64,000 nucleotides of DNA, from the NCBI GenBank assembly GCA_021018815.1, contig JAITYX010000058.1, positions 1,381,001-1,445,000 on the forward strand, written 5' to 3'. Numbering within the stretch: position 1 is the first letter of the stretch; each line of letters opens with the position of its first letter. Below are positions 1-11,508 of this stretch, piece by piece. The notes beneath the pieces were generated by a model. It searched no databases and had not been told where the DNA came from. It saw only the letters and a program-made list of their open reading frames with translations. Source of the DNA: Talinum fruticosum. Its lineage: Eukaryota > Streptophyta > Magnoliopsida > Caryophyllales > Talinaceae. The translations under genes and the position numbers were made by a program.

Positions 1-722
1 AGTTGATCCGAGTAAATCTTACCTCTTGACCTTTGTCACACAGTTGAGAGATGTTAAGTAGATTGTACTTGAATCCCTTGACAACGTAGACAGGGTCGAC
101 CGGATTGTCTCCTTTTCTAATATTCCCTATCCCAATTATCTTGCCTTTACTTGTCATCTCGAAATGTGACTTTGCCTTCCTTCTAATCTTCTAACTCGGA
201 AAAGAGTCTTGGATTTCCTGACTGTGGTGTGAGCATCCACCGTCCAGTACCAGTGTCCTTTGTTCTTTTCGAGTTGCCTACAAGTCGAAACAAACTAACC
301 TTTCTCGGTTCCTCTAACAAACCCAAGTAACTCCCTTTACTATTGTCCTTTTCGAGGAAGAAGACTCTTGGGAACCCAGATTTGAATAACTTTGGGTTTG
401 GTCCGATTCTCGAGTCTTTCTCTTAGAGAATTGAGTCTCGTGTCTCTTTCTTTTGAAAATCTTTTCTTTTATAAACCGGTGGAGAAGGTTTTCTCCTGTA
501 AGCTGGTATGGGCTTAGTCCTCTTTTAATTCTTATGAATGGGACCATGCTTAGCCTTCCTTAACTTCACAGTTCGGAGTCGTTTTTAAAAGCTTTGAGAC
601 CCTAAGAGCATGTCAAGGTTTTTGCTAACCTTGAGTAAATTTCAAATCAAGTTCTTGAGACTCATTGAGCTTTTGCTTAAGATGCTCATTTTCTCTTCGA
701 GTGACTCGGACTCAATCTCATA
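1..722 (-). mobile_element. Copia (Sirevirus-type) gag C-terminus and protease fragment
   Basis: This minus-strand piece matches the part of copia element C at about 44190-44950 almost base for base. Positions 1-240 correspond to the protease region. Positions 314-547 encode the basic C-terminal stretch of gag, with the peptide KRGLSPYQL shared by both copies. Similarity to copy C stops near 722, just after the text CTCGGACTCAATCTCAT. From there the sequence continues as plus-strand copia third-ORF sequence. It is a truncated fragment without LTR inside the window; its other side lies beyond position 1. No intact reading frame is present. Confidence 0.85.
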
Positions 723-812
723 AAGCCATCCGATCTTCCTTCATTCTCTCTCTTTCGAAGTCTTAGCGCTCTCTTATCCTCTTTATTTCTCGTATTGCTC
801 TAAAAATCTCAC

Positions 813-2435
813 ATTGCCTAAAAGAGGTTCAGCACTGATTTGTTAGGGTCTCGCTACCGTAAATCCCCACACCAAAAGTCCTCGGGAGGGTACCTCTAAT
901 CCCTTTAAAATCTTTGTCACCTACCATCTCACGTTGGATGATAAATTCTTCCCAACCACTTATTTTTCGTGGTTGCAACATATCAAAAGCACTGGAGTGT
1001 AGAACTATTGGTGCTTCGGTGAATTCATTTATCCCGAACTCGTTGTGAAGTTCTATTCTAATATGTCTTACTCGAGGGAATCATTACCTCACGAGTTCAA
1101 GAGAAGGTTGTTCATGTCAACCGCTCTCTTCTTCACGGTCTTTCCAAAGTTTGTTCTCTTTTTATTAACTTCAATCCCATACCATTTATAGAGATTACTG
1201 ATGAATTCTTTGAGAAGTACGCCATCGAAGTCCCTACGTCACGCAAAAATTTCTCGATGACTAAGGTGAAGATTTGTACTCTGTTTCCTTTTCATGAGAA
1301 CATTCTTCTCTCATCATTCTAGCAAAGAGAATCCCAACTCCAAGATTCTCAACACTTTATTTGATATTTTAAATGGCTACGACGAGACCACTTCCACCCT
1401 ATTATTGAGCATATGGCCTCCGTGCCAACTCAATCCAAAAATCTACTCCATTTCCCTTCGGAGCCTCTTTTGACTGTTACTTTCAAACACTTTAAAGTTC
1501 CCCTCCCCTCGGATCCAAATGCAGTTTTGAGGCTGCCATTGTGGTTGGCGAAAGGAGCCTTTGGGCTACAGGTACCAGGAAGTCAAGCCCGGTGTCCGGG
1601 TCCATGGGTTTGAGTTAAAACCTCCTTCAACCCCTCCCACTCAAACTCGGACTCTTCTATCACTTCCTTCTCCCTCTCGCTCGTTCCTTTACTTCTTAAC
1701 CGCCTCCTACAACCTCTACTCGCTATGTTTACTATGTTGGTAGACAAAATCTCTTCTATGTCCAAAGAACTTCGAGACACTCTTCACTCTTGCAAAAATG
1801 TCCTTCAACGCCTGGTTATCGGTTAGAAGATCGGCGGTCTCGGATCCGGAGAACCAGGATCTATTGATCGAGCTTAAGGGAATCATCGCCGAGCAATGTG
1901 AAAAGTTCCAAATTCTTTAAGAACGTAGGTCCAAGCCCGCTCGGGACCTAGAAACCTCGAGATACCTTTGAGGAGTCCTCCAGCTCAGCCAAGTCTCCTC
2001 GGCCGAGGATTGACGAGGAAGGTGAAGCACGAGCTGCTCAGCTCGAGAAGGAGATGGAAGACGAGAAGAAGGAAGAGGAGTAAGAGAAACAGGAGGTCGC
2101 TCAACTCGAGGGCCAAGGTGCAGCAACTCTAGAACCGGAACCGATCTCCTCATATAACGATCCGAGTAGGTTAGAAGAAGGTGGGGATGTTTGTCATTCC
2201 AGAGGTGCTAATTCGGAAGCACCACCCTCTGTCGTGTTTCAGGAGGATGAGCTCGAGGAAGACATGCCCCGGCTCGGTCACCCAGGACGAAGCAACTTCC
2301 GGACATCCCTATGCTGCCGTCGCCACGATCATCCACCTCCTCTCAGGCTTATCAGCATTGGCCCACTGCCCGTCCCTCCTCCTCTTGACAGCCAACCCCC
2401 TGTTAATCTATTTTCTTTCTTTGAGCAATGAATGA
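813..2435 (+). pseudogene. Broken third (env-like) ORF of copia element A
   Basis: This region corresponds to the extra ORF found after pol in the copia copies of this window. The start-codon position reads ATTG at 813-816 where copies B, C and E have ATG followed by similar codons (Met-Pro/Thr-Lys-Arg). Positions 880-1000 match the segment at 40390-40500 of copy C. Around 1860-1970 the peptide ERRSKPARDLE matches ERRSKAARDP of copy C, next to a leucine- and glutamate-rich likely coiled coil. Many stops and frameshifts break it. In the Sirevirus family such an ORF is called env-like; I see no convincing signal peptide or membrane anchor here, so its function stays open. Confidence 0.6.
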
Positions 2436-2706
2436 ATATTTTTTTTCTTCGAAATACTTATTTACGAGTTACATGTTTCTAAGTTAAATATTTCTTCTCA
2501 CTTTTCCGCTCCGATATAATATGTTCATTTCTTTGCTCGAATTTATTTTCCGCATAACTATTATGAGTGATGATATGATCTGCAATACATTTTCTAAGTA
2601 TGGAATGTCTCTCATTCGTCACTCTTCGCTCCGATATGTTCTACATAATGAAAATGAAAACTCACGCACTAACAAGTTTCACGTCGAAGTGTGGAATGCC
2701 TTTCAT

Positions 2707-2718
2707 AAAAAAGGGAAA
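2707..2718 (+). other. Polypurine tract before LTR A
   Basis: The purine run AAAAAAGGGAAA lies immediately before the LTR start TGAAGACTT. Its place and composition fit the plus-strand primer of reverse transcription. The equivalent site in copy C (minus strand, about 38424-38440) reads AAAAGTTGGAGAT. Confidence 0.7.
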
Positions 2719-2719
2719 T

Positions 2720-4199
2720 TGAAGACTTAATTTCTAACTCTAAGTCATTCCGAGTGTTACATGAAGACTCGGTATAAATCCCATCTCTCTTAAGTTTTGA
2801 TTTCAAGTCATTACGGGTACTATAGAAACTCGTGAATAAGTTTTCATTATGTTCTAACTAACTCGTAAAGCACATTATTGCATATCTTTTACACTCGATG
2901 TTTCTTACTCACTCAAACATCACTCGGAACTATCGCATGCTCAAATAATTTCTCTAACACTCTTATTCCGAGTACTAATTGTATATTTCAACGCAAAGAG
3001 AATTACAATGTTAATTCCTTATTCTAAGTTAGTTTATTTCTTTGAGAATTATTCGACCGGATCATGTTGTTAAACTATGATGTTCTATTATTTTAACTTG
3101 ATCATCCTTAGGATTCACTCGGATGGAATTTGAGTATATTGAATATTAAACTTAGAAAATTCCATTAGTCTAGGCCAAAGATAATTAAGCATTTAATTCC
3201 TCTAATTTAATTATTATCTATGTCTAATCCTAGATTAATATATTTTATAATTTGAAAATCAATGTGGTTTGCTTTTTGTAGGTTATTCAAACGAGGCTAA
3301 CTCTCTTTTGAAATACAAAAGCAAAAGGCTTCTAACTGTTAAACACCAAGCAAACGGGTTTTATCTACTTCTAAACATGGTTCGGACACCGTGTTAGGTT
3401 TGTCTATTTCCAAAACTGGAAAACTCCAACTCTAGGGTTAACGGTTGTTTCCACAAGCAACTTTCAGTCACCACCAAGTGATTGGACCATTTCTTGGAGC
3501 CAAGAGCCGTTGCACAACGTTCACATCCAAACGGATCTTTTCGAGTGACTTAGAAGAGTCGTTACAATGGCTAGTGAAGACTTCTGTCCGTAACCAAGAC
3601 TCAATGGTTACTCTGCTTGGTTTGATATAAATAGAAGCTTCCTCACACGACTAAAAGATTGTTGAATCAATTGCTGAACGTATTGGTTGAATTGAATTTG
3701 TTTTCATTCAATCTTTTATTTACAACTCCAAGTCGAGTATTTCATATTTTTTGAGTCTGTAAAGAAAGTCTTGTAATTAGTCACATTCTTTTCTTACTTT
3801 TTGAGTATAGTCTCTTGACTGAGCTGTAAGGGTTAACTTAGCTCATTTGTCCCTAATTGTAAAGATTACCTCAGTCAAGAAGTACTAGATCGGATAAGAT
3901 AACTTCGAGTCAAGGAAAACATTATAAGGAATTATTTAAGGGAGCAATTCAGCAGATTTAGTCCTTTTATTTTGTGGATTCAAAATAGTGGATTTGACTT
4001 GGTGCATCGATTAGCACTCGTCCGTGGTTTTCTGCCCCGGGAGGATTTCCTCGTAAATTTGTGTTATCACTTTTCTATGTCCAATATAGACTCGGAATTT
4101 GCTTTTTAGCTGATCTATTGCAAAAATTGAATAAATTTCTATATCACCTTATTCACTCCCCTTTAGGGTGACCTAGACTCTCCAACGAGCAATCCTTCA
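2720..4199 (+). repeat. 3' LTR of copia element A (about 1480 bp)
   Basis: The segment begins TGAAGACTT and ends GAGCAATCCTTCA. It aligns along its whole length with the reverse complement of the copy C LTRs (36907-38423 and 46338-47859), including the block GGTTTGCTTTTTGTAGGTTA and the end GAGCAAACTTTCA. A TATA box (TATAAATAG) stands at 3626-3634. The LTR carries the element's promoter and 3'-processing signals. TG at the start and CA at the end are kept. Confidence 0.85.
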
Positions 4200-4229
4200 T
4201 ATTTGAAAAAGTTTTTCCGAGCAAACCTA

Positions 4230-4945
4230 CTAGCCATGGGACCAAAGAGATGATGAAGATAACCAATATCTTTGTACAAATTCTGGTCATAAGCTAGAGG
4301 CTCCTCGATAAGCCCAAACAGGATAAAACGGAAAAATCAAAAGGAGTAATGGTCATTTCCCTGAAGGGAAGGTGAAAAGTGTTAGTGCTATCCCAAAAGC
4401 GCTCACAATGGCCTTAATGGGATCCCGCTTTCTTTTATCATAAGAATGGTTTAAAGCATGGAAGAGAGAGCCAAATGCAACATTGTGCATGACATCTTCA
4501 AGAGGATAATTCATCTTTTTACATGTCTCCATAAATTTGGGTATAGCTCCACAACTCTTAATCGTGCCCTTCTTGAACACAAAAATTCAACAAGATTTTT
4601 AGTAGAAGAGCTACTCCGAATGAGCAAAAGTAGAAATTTAAGCCAACTAGCTTACCGAAAGAGTAATGGCAAGAGAAGAAACATGATTCTTAGCCTGCAC
4701 CAAGAGGTCATTTGGGTTCCATTTGTTATGAGGACGTTATTCTCGTTCAAGGAAGTTACCTTAGACAAGCTTCTCAGCTCTTTCCCTCCCGGTAGGATGA
4801 GCCTTTCCTTTATACATTTTTCAAGAAAAGATTTTGGAAACCAACTAGTTTTCAAGAAAAGCAAAACAAGAATGCATAAGAGTAAGATAAGACTCGCAAC
4901 AGAGGCATAGTGTGTGTAAAATGAACACAGCAAGCACCCTTTTAT
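4230..4945 (-). pseudogene. Unrecognised gene-like remnant, minus strand
   Basis: I do not recognise this family. On the minus strand a TATA-like box (CTATAAAAGG, about 4937-4946) lies just before an ATG at 4933. The first ORF (4933-4652) has a hydrophobic segment of about 18 residues near residues 14-32, then a charged region. Near 4655 a possible splice donor GTAAGC lies in an alternative frame. A second open stretch (4580-4353) is gene-like in composition. The layout of membrane anchor plus soluble part could suggest a captured host gene fragment, but the promoter reading and the exon model are inference. It lies between the copia LTR A and the gypsy fragment F and is too broken to be functional. 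Confidence 0.3.
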
Positions 4946-5204
4946 AGACCCATTTGGTCAAGCCAAGCCAAGCATACAAGACAAGAGTCAAAAATGGAAA
5001 AGGACACTAAGGGAATCCGGCAGAGCACGTCGGGGCCAGGCCTGTCAAAGCCTAGTCGGCGCCGGCCACGAGGCACGTTGGTGTCCCTTCAACGGTAGCT
5101 TTGTAGCCCTAGCTCATGGCGTAGCTTATGAAGTCCCATCAGCCATGGCATGTGATTTCCTGGCATCATGTGCATGCAAGTAGGAGCTCTTAGACCCGCT
5201 AAAT
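4946..5204. other. Unassigned spacer
   Basis: There is no coding region, repeat match or terminal signature that I can support. The middle is moderately GC-rich (about 5020-5160). It separates the gene-like remnant from the recognisable gypsy 3' sequence. Confidence 0.4.
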
Positions 5205-7452
5205 TAACTTTTTCGGATCAAATTTTCAACCTATTTTCGACTAAGTTATTTAGATTATCAAGCAAAGCTTTAAATTAGAAACGATTGAATTTTCAACATC
5301 AAAATCCACCAAGCTTTAGGCTCGATCAAGCCAATCTTAGGATCATCTTACCGGACGTCGGACCACATGCTTCATGATCAAGTACAGGCCCCATCTTGGA
5401 GTTCGATTCGAGAACAACTAATTCCGGATATTATACAACAACTAATATTAAAATCACCACGTAGAATCGAGGTAAGTATCCTTTAGTGTATACTTTGACC
5501 CTTTGTCTTTCAAACTCGGTCAAAGTGGTGGGTAACTCGTAGACACCTAAAAAGTATCATCCCTTATCTCCTTTAATTTAATAATTTATTTGTTTGCTTG
5601 ATGATGAAATCTCGAGTCCTATTTGGGGATTTGGATCACGGACTAAGTTTGGTTGGTGCAACAAAATCCAAGTAAACCACAAAGAACCCTCTAGCACCAA
5701 ATAAATAGCCTTTTTCCTTGGGCTGATCCAAAAATCCCTTCTTCTTTCGAACGTTCTAAGCCCGGGCCAAGCCTCTAGAGACAACGAAGTCCAAGTGCTG
5801 TGTACCGGAAAATTTTAGGCTCAAAATTCTACATTTCACTTTTGTCCAATCGGACACGGAGCTGCAGACTTGAAGACAAGTGTTAGACGTTGCATTTCAT
5901 GATCACGAGCATCAAACCGATGCGTTTAAGCTCCAAGACTGTCCTCTCGAGACTAGGAGCTTCTCCCTTAAGATGACGTCATATGGTTGGCTCCCCTTAC
6001 CTAAATTCTTTAAGAGAAACGTTGCACTTTTGGCCAGGAGACTCCCTGTTCAAGCACGCTAGGGCAAAAACCCTAGGCATACCCTAGGTGGCCGGCGCTC
6101 CCGACCGGAATAAAGAGCCTTGGATGGTTGGCCGAGAGCAACCCTCGATCATTTGTGACCTAGAACTCTCCTTATAAATAGAGAGCCTTTGCTTTCATTT
6201 CTTCACGGCTTTCTCCTATGCTTTATGCTCCGGAAAGTTAACCAAAAGGCTTATTGTTAATGTTACGTCGCTGAAATTCGACTGAGAGCTACTTGAATAA
6301 TACTCTTTGTATTCTTATCTCTTGGCCCATTTTCGATTATTACTACTATACTCTCCATTCAAACCCATATCTAAACTAGAAGACTACATCATTGTTCTTC
6401 TTACCTACACTTAAAATTTTTAAAAATTCCCTTTTTCCTAGATTCATCCCCATCGCATCGAGAGATCCAATGCGGAGATCCAAATGAGCAGGTGGGACAA
6501 CTTGAGGCCATCGGTTTGGCCTTTGAACAATTCTTTATTTTTTATGTTTTTTTATCGCTTTCCGTATTGTGGATCGGAGTTGTATCACTTTTTTTCCTCC
6601 CTATCCGTTGTAACCTTTAAAATTTCTCGCTTTCTTTTTTTCTCGCTTTTCTTTTCTTTCGCTTTTATTTTCTTTACGACTTTCCTTTTATATGCTTTTT
6701 ATCTCTTTCACTTATATTTTGGTTACTTTAATCTTCGGACAGGTGGAATAGAAGGGTTTTCCCTATATTTCCTACCCTCACCCTCGAATCCGATTCTCGG
6801 TTCTAAGATCAATAGAGTCATGTTAGCCTTTTTTGGTCTTAGTTTTTCCATATTAAGTTCGAAAGACCAAATTTTTAATTTTTTTGTTAGTTTTTCTTGA
6901 CTAAAAACCGATCGGCGACTCCCGCTTTTGGTGCTTTATTTCTATTTAAATGGCATCTCGATTTTTCTTACTGTAAGTAAATAAATTTGGACATCCGAAC
7001 GTGCTTACTAGGCCAAAGGCCGCAGTTGATTCCTTCGGTCGTGACTTATGGCCGACGACCCCGATTGCCGGATGCTAGGTTCGGCCAAGCACCGAGTGGT
7101 TAGTGGCCATGGCTTCGTCCGCATTAGCGTTTTTACATTGATCCGGCCCTAAAGCCCCACGACAAATTTAATATTCTAAATTTTATTTATTTTTCTCGTT
7201 TAAGAAATTACTTCTCGAGAATTTTGAAAATGATTTCTAAAATAAAATAATTACTAAAACGACAATTAATTTAATTTAATTAATCTTTAACTCAATTTAA
7301 TAAAATTCGGAACTCTAAATAAGAGATCAATCTCCACCTTTAAAAGTCATTTTCAAAACCCAAAAATCATTTTTCAACCTTTTAAAACCCTTATGCCGCT
7401 TCGTGGGAAACTTGGTCGGATCCCGGTGGCACCGTAGGGCGTGGTTTCTACA
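5205..7452 (+). mobile_element. Gypsy element F, 3' internal end plus 3' LTR (truncated)
   Basis: At least the last 200 bases before 5538 match, in reverse complement, the internal 3' end of gypsy element G1 (10013-10210), including the purine-rich text GGTCAAAGTGGTGGG just before the LTR. The LTR then runs from 5538 to 7452. No gag or pol is present, so this is the 3' remainder of a plus-strand element. The left border is approximate. On the right it abuts the TNP2 remnant of CACTA-1. Confidence 0.75.
5538..7452 (+). repeat. 3' LTR of gypsy element F (about 1915 bp)
   Basis: It starts CGTAGACACC (family consensus TGTAGACACC, first base changed) and ends TTTCTACA. It matches the G1 LTRs (8045-10012 and 13687-15499) in reverse complement and the G2 LTR (34905-36450) in the same direction. 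A TATA box TATAAATA lies at 6173-6180, followed by a transcript-leader-like region. T-rich stretches at 6530-6720 make spurious ORFs. Confidence 0.85.
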
Positions 7453-7587
7453 CCTAGACAACATATATTTAAAACCGAGGAAAGCATTAAGAAATAACTT
7501 TTTCACAAGAAACAGAACAAGCATAAAACAATCATAAATTAGAAAGGACGTGAATAATAACATTGTTCGCTATTCTCTCTCTCGTTT

Positions 7588-7653
7588 CTCAACTTGGAAC
7601 TTTGTGGTATAAATCACTTGAGTTGGTTTTATATTAAAAAGCTCCAAGTTGAG
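7588..7653. repeat. Short inverted repeat (hairpin) in the CACTA-1 remnant
   Basis: The arms 7588-7604 (CTCAACTTGGAACTTTG) and 7636-7653 (AAAAAGCTCCAAGTTGAG) are near-perfect reverse complements separated by about 31 bases. It could form a stem-loop in the TNP2 3' region or be the core of a tiny foldback element. No flanking duplication was identified. Confidence 0.6.
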
Positions 7654-7689
7654 AAGCGTAACCTAAGAATAAAAAAAGGCCATAAATAA

Positions 7690-8044
7690 CTTGTTTACTC
7701 GAAAAAGCTATATCCCCTTCCATTGAACAACTTAGTCCTTTTTATTTGCATCGAACAATAATCTGTTATAGGAAAGTGTTAAGGTCAACAACACTAAAAA
7801 ACAAGTTGCGATCCACTGGAAATAATAAAAAATATGGATATCTATTAATAAAATTGTTATACAATCATGTTATTACCCCACTATTTTTCAAAACATGAAG
7901 TGCAACATCTTTGTAACAACAGGATGTTTGTCCTTGGAGCTCGAAACATGAAGTGCATGAGCCTCGAACGTGACCCCACCATTTTTCATGGTGCTCTTAT
8001 TGTCGTGGCTCATTATATAGAAAGACTATCCATTGATGTCATAC
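7690..8044 (-). pseudogene. TNP2 transposase C-terminal part (CACTA-1), second segment
   Basis: Read on the minus strand from 8044, the frame continues the TNP2 gene that breaks off at 15500. It shows the C-terminal region usual in CACTA transposases: DING, then SHDNKST, KNGGVTFEAHALHVSSSKD. The related family pattern is an ING...F motif followed by DNKS and a hydrophobic stretch with VDLN, of which a VDLN is also visible near 7775. A TAG stop follows DING, and further stops occur. It is separated from its first segment only by gypsy G1, whose duplicated target CATAC/CATGC marks the joint. The end is approximate. Confidence 0.8.
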
Positions 8045-10012
8045 TATAGGAATCATGGCCTTAGCCTAAGGAAGACCGAGTTTCCTTCAAACGATTGGCG
8101 GTTTTAGAAAGCTTTTGATTTTTAAAGATAGATTTCGAAAGTAGGGATGAACCTTCTATTAATATTTCCGAGTTTTATTAAATCCGATTTAAAAGCGAAT
8201 TAGGCAAAATTTGAATGGGGATTTCATTAATTATTTAATTTTAGCAATTGTTTTAAGAAGTCCCGAGATATATTTCTTAACAAAAAGATAAATAAAATTA
8301 GGGTTTTGAATATGCCGTGAGGCTTTAGGGCCGGATCAATGTGAAAACACCAATCCGGCCCCACCCTACTGACCGCTCGGTGCAGGCAGCAGCCTGCAGC
8401 CAGTGGTGGCCGGCGCCGGCACCAGCATCGCTAGTGGACACAGCTGAGAAGATCAGCCTCGGCCTCCGCCCGGCTTGGCGGATCCGGAACCTACACTTTT
8501 CTATTATTGAGTCCGAAAATAACCTGGAAGTAGATCTAGAAGAAATAAATGAAAAGGGAGTTGCCAGTTAGTTTTTTAAGAGAGAAAACTAACAAAAACA
8601 AAAGTAAAATTTGCTCTCTCAATCTTAGTATGAGAAAACAAAGACCGAAAAAGGAAAAAATTAACTCCATCCGTCTTTGAACCAAGAATAAAATTCCGGG
8701 CGAGGGTAAGAAAAGTAGGGTTAAACCTTTCCGTTCCGCCCATTCGTAGATGGCCATTATCAATTTTAGTAGTGAATCTAAATACTGCCAAAAATACAAG
8801 CATACAACAACATGATGTTCGAAATTAAAGCAACCAAACATAGATAAGGAAAGCGATGAAGGCATAAATAAATAATGTGGTAAAGAAAGCGGAGAAAGAA
8901 AGCAAAATGAAAAGAAAAGAAAGGGAAAAGCAAAAAGAGAAGAAAGCGAAAAACTGAAAGATTACATCGAGAGGGGGAGGAATTAAAAGCAATACATCGT
9001 TTGTCCACAATACGAAAAGCGATAAAGAAATCATTAAAAAAACCATTGAAGATCGAATCTGTGCCCTCAGGTTGTCCCACCTACTAATCTGGATCTCGGA
9101 TTGGGGTCTCTTGATTCGTCGGTGGTGAATCAAGGAAGGCTTTTTGTGAGTATTTTGTGGAGATGAGTAGGTATGCGAATGGATGATGGAGTTTGTGGGT
9201 TCGAGATATTGTGAAATTTGAGAGTAGAATGAGAATAGGCTGAAAAGGGACCAAGAGATCATAATACGTAATGGAGTATTCAGTAGCTCTTAGGCAACTT
9301 TCAACAGAGCAACATTAAAGGATGAGCCATCCCGAGAATGAAAGCCAATGTTCTTTATTTATAGGGAGGGGTTAGATCAAGGAAGTGACCTAGGATTAGC
9401 TCGGCCAGTCGTCTAGAAGTAGCAAGCAAACCGGCCAGGATATTATGAAGATTGAACCGGATAGATTCGGGAAAAGAAGGGATAAGACTCGGTTCATGGC
9501 ATCAACCACAAAGAGATTTCTAGGGTTTCGTGCTCTAGCGTGCTACCAATGGAGTCTCCTGGGCAAAACGCAACGTTTCAAGGTGATAAATATGGTAAGT
9601 GGTGCCGACCATAGCATCTTTCCAAAAATGGAAGTTTCCATTTTTAGCAAGTTTCTATTTTTGACGAGTTAATTTTTTTACGGGATGCGTGCTCCTAGTC
9701 TTGGGTTGGCTGTTTTGGACTTAAGTGAAACGCACTATTCTAAGCCTTGAATTCCCGTGTACTCGAAATTGGACTCGTTGTCTCCGAGTGCTTGGCCCGG
9801 TTTTGGATCATCTCGAAAGAAAAAGGGATTTTTGGACCAACCCAAGACAAAAGGTTATTTATTTGGTGCTCGGGGTTCTTTGTGGTTTATCGGCTTCGTC
9901 GCACCAATCGAACACATTTCGAGATCAAAATCCTCAAAAAGGACTGGGGATTTCATCATTAGGCCAACAAATAAAATAAAAAGAAAAGGACAACACTTTT
10001 TAGGTGTCTACA
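8045..10012 (-). repeat. 3' LTR of gypsy G1 (about 1968 bp)
   Basis: On the plus strand it runs from TATAGGAATCATGG to GGTGTCTACA, so the sense strand starts TGTAGACACC. It pairs with 13687-15499. The sense-strand TATA box is the complement of TATTTATA at 9356-9363. It is in inverted orientation to the LTR of element F (5538-7452), with only 592 bases between them. Confidence 0.88.
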
Positions 10013-10031
10013 ATTAGCCCCCACTTTGACC
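10013..10031 (-). other. Polypurine tract of gypsy G1
   Basis: The sense strand reads GTCAAAGTGGGGGCTAAT directly before the LTR start TGTAGACACC. Element F has the same arrangement at 5518-5537. It is the expected place for the plus-strand primer. Confidence 0.7.
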
Positions 10032-11508
10032 AAGTTTGAAAGACGAAGGTCAAAGTAGACATTAAAGGGTACTTACCTAGAATTGGCGTTGCTTCGTAAT
10101 CCGATTGAATTTATGCATCCGAAATTAGGTACCTTATAGCTTGAACTCTTAATAGAGGAGTCCGGACTTGACTGGTGGAGTTCGAAGTCCAGGTAGTCAT
10201 GTTTGAAGTCTAGTTGGGGTGCCTAAAATTGACCATTCTTGGTCCGAAGCTTGGCTGAAATTTTTTTCCTATACTAACAGCTTTATTAGCTAATAATCAA
10301 ATATAAATTTTTTGAAAGTGTTACCTGAAGATAATTTGTAATCGGATCATGTTTCATTGACTTGGCCATGGGGAGGTTCTAAAGTCTTGGCTTTGTGTGT
10401 GAACCTTGACCACTGTTGGGCCCGAAGCTCATCGAGAGGATGTTTGAACCCCGACCATGGTTAGGCCTAGAGTTGGACTAGGGATGTGTCCGAAGCTTCA
10501 TGTCTGTTGGGCCTAAACCTTGACTGAGTTGTGTCCGAACTTTGATCACTACTGGCCTTGAAGCTCGACTAGGATATGTGTATGAACCTTGATCGCTCTT
10601 GGGCCTGAAGCTCGACTAGGATATGTCCGAACCTTGATCGTTGTTGGGCCCGATGCTTGACAAGGGTTGTCCGAACCTTGACCGCTGCTGGGCTTGAACC
10701 TCAACTTCTATTCACTTTCGTCGGAATAGGGAGAACCGCTTATCTTTATTTAGAAATTCTTGTCTAGACTTGGTTGTTAGATGACCTAAAATCTAGGAGA
10801 TTCTTACTTCAAAATATGATATTCCATGAGGTTATGTGCCTCTTTCTAAGTTTGAGCTTTTAGTTTTAGTGCTAATAGCTCCTTTGGTTGTATGGTAGAA
10901 GATTGGTGTATCTTCCCCGAATATTCTTGGAGTTGTTGTGGTTGAATGACCCTTTCAATTTTGATCTCCCATGTTCTTGTTAGGTTCTTTTGTCTAGCTT
11001 TTCTTAAATGTTGAAGAGTTGACTAGCTTTGATTAGTTGATGGCATGGAAGATCCTCTCCGAAGGTGACGGTCGCTGGTGACTTCCTCGATGCTAACTTG
11101 ATGCTTTATGCTGCTTGATTGAATAATTCCTTGTAGGGTGCTTTATTATTTAATTTTTGTGTTTTTAGGAGTTTGACTCATTTAAAGGAGAGGGATACAA
11201 GACTCTATTTTAAGAACAAATGCATTCTTTTATTAAGATGATGCAAAAAGTTCTAAAAGACAAAGACAAAATTGGACTTTAGCCCCCATTTCCCAAAGTA
11301 GAGCCTAAGGAACAATAAATCGCTCGAATTGCAATGTACTCGCTGCTGCTAGTTTAAAAAGGAAGTGATTTAGGTTGGTTTTTTATTTTTGGAAGACATG
11401 AAAAGGAAATAGACATTACACTCGGATATGGAAAAGCGCAATAGACAAAGAACAAACATGAAAGGGAAATGGCATCCTTGATGAGTAGTGCGCTCATTGG
11501 ATGTTCTT
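10032..11508 (-). other. Non-coding interior of gypsy G1 downstream of gag
   Basis: No pol-type domain can be read in any frame here. The region contains the seven-unit tandem array at 10397-10705 and otherwise plain sequence. In an autonomous gypsy element this interval would begin the protease and reverse transcriptase genes, so its content supports the gag-only reading. Confidence 0.65.
10397..10705 (-). repeat. About 46-bp tandem repeat, seven imperfect units
   Basis: Plus-strand units begin GAACCTTGACC or close variants and contain TTGGGCC followed by GAAGCTCGACTAGGATAT. Unit length is 43 to 47 bases and units differ at several positions. It lies about 400 bases from the 3' LTR on the internal side. 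Confidence 0.8.

Larger units (their letters stand above)
723..4199 (+). mobile_element. Copia (Sirevirus-type) element A, 3' part: third ORF plus 3' LTR
   Basis: This is the 3' end of a plus-strand copia element: the remains of the extra reading frame after pol, a polypurine tract and a full LTR. It is recognised by similarity to element C read on the minus strand (third ORF 38960-40580, LTR 36907-38423). Its gag and pol are absent. On the left it abuts a minus-strand copia fragment at about 722, so the junction is a rearrangement and not a normal element boundary. On the right the LTR ends at 4199 and unrelated sequence begins. Confidence 0.8.

Noticed and set aside
2762..2772. LTR A starting at the TGAAGACTCGG at 2762
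   Set aside because: The alignment with LTR C continues 42 bases further and meets a polypurine tract at 2707-2718, so 2720 is the better start.
4230..4945. Cytochrome P450 as the family of the gene-like remnant
   Set aside because: A hydrophobic anchor and a basic hinge are suggestive, but the haem-binding and ERR motifs are absent.
6484..6900. 138-residue Phe/Ser-rich ORF
   Set aside because: T-rich part of a gypsy LTR; the sister LTRs show the same composition without an open frame.
8536..9262. Overlapping Phe/Leu-rich ORFs on the minus strand
   Set aside because: They read the T-rich LTR of G1; not conserved in the second LTR at 14191-14400 as a protein.
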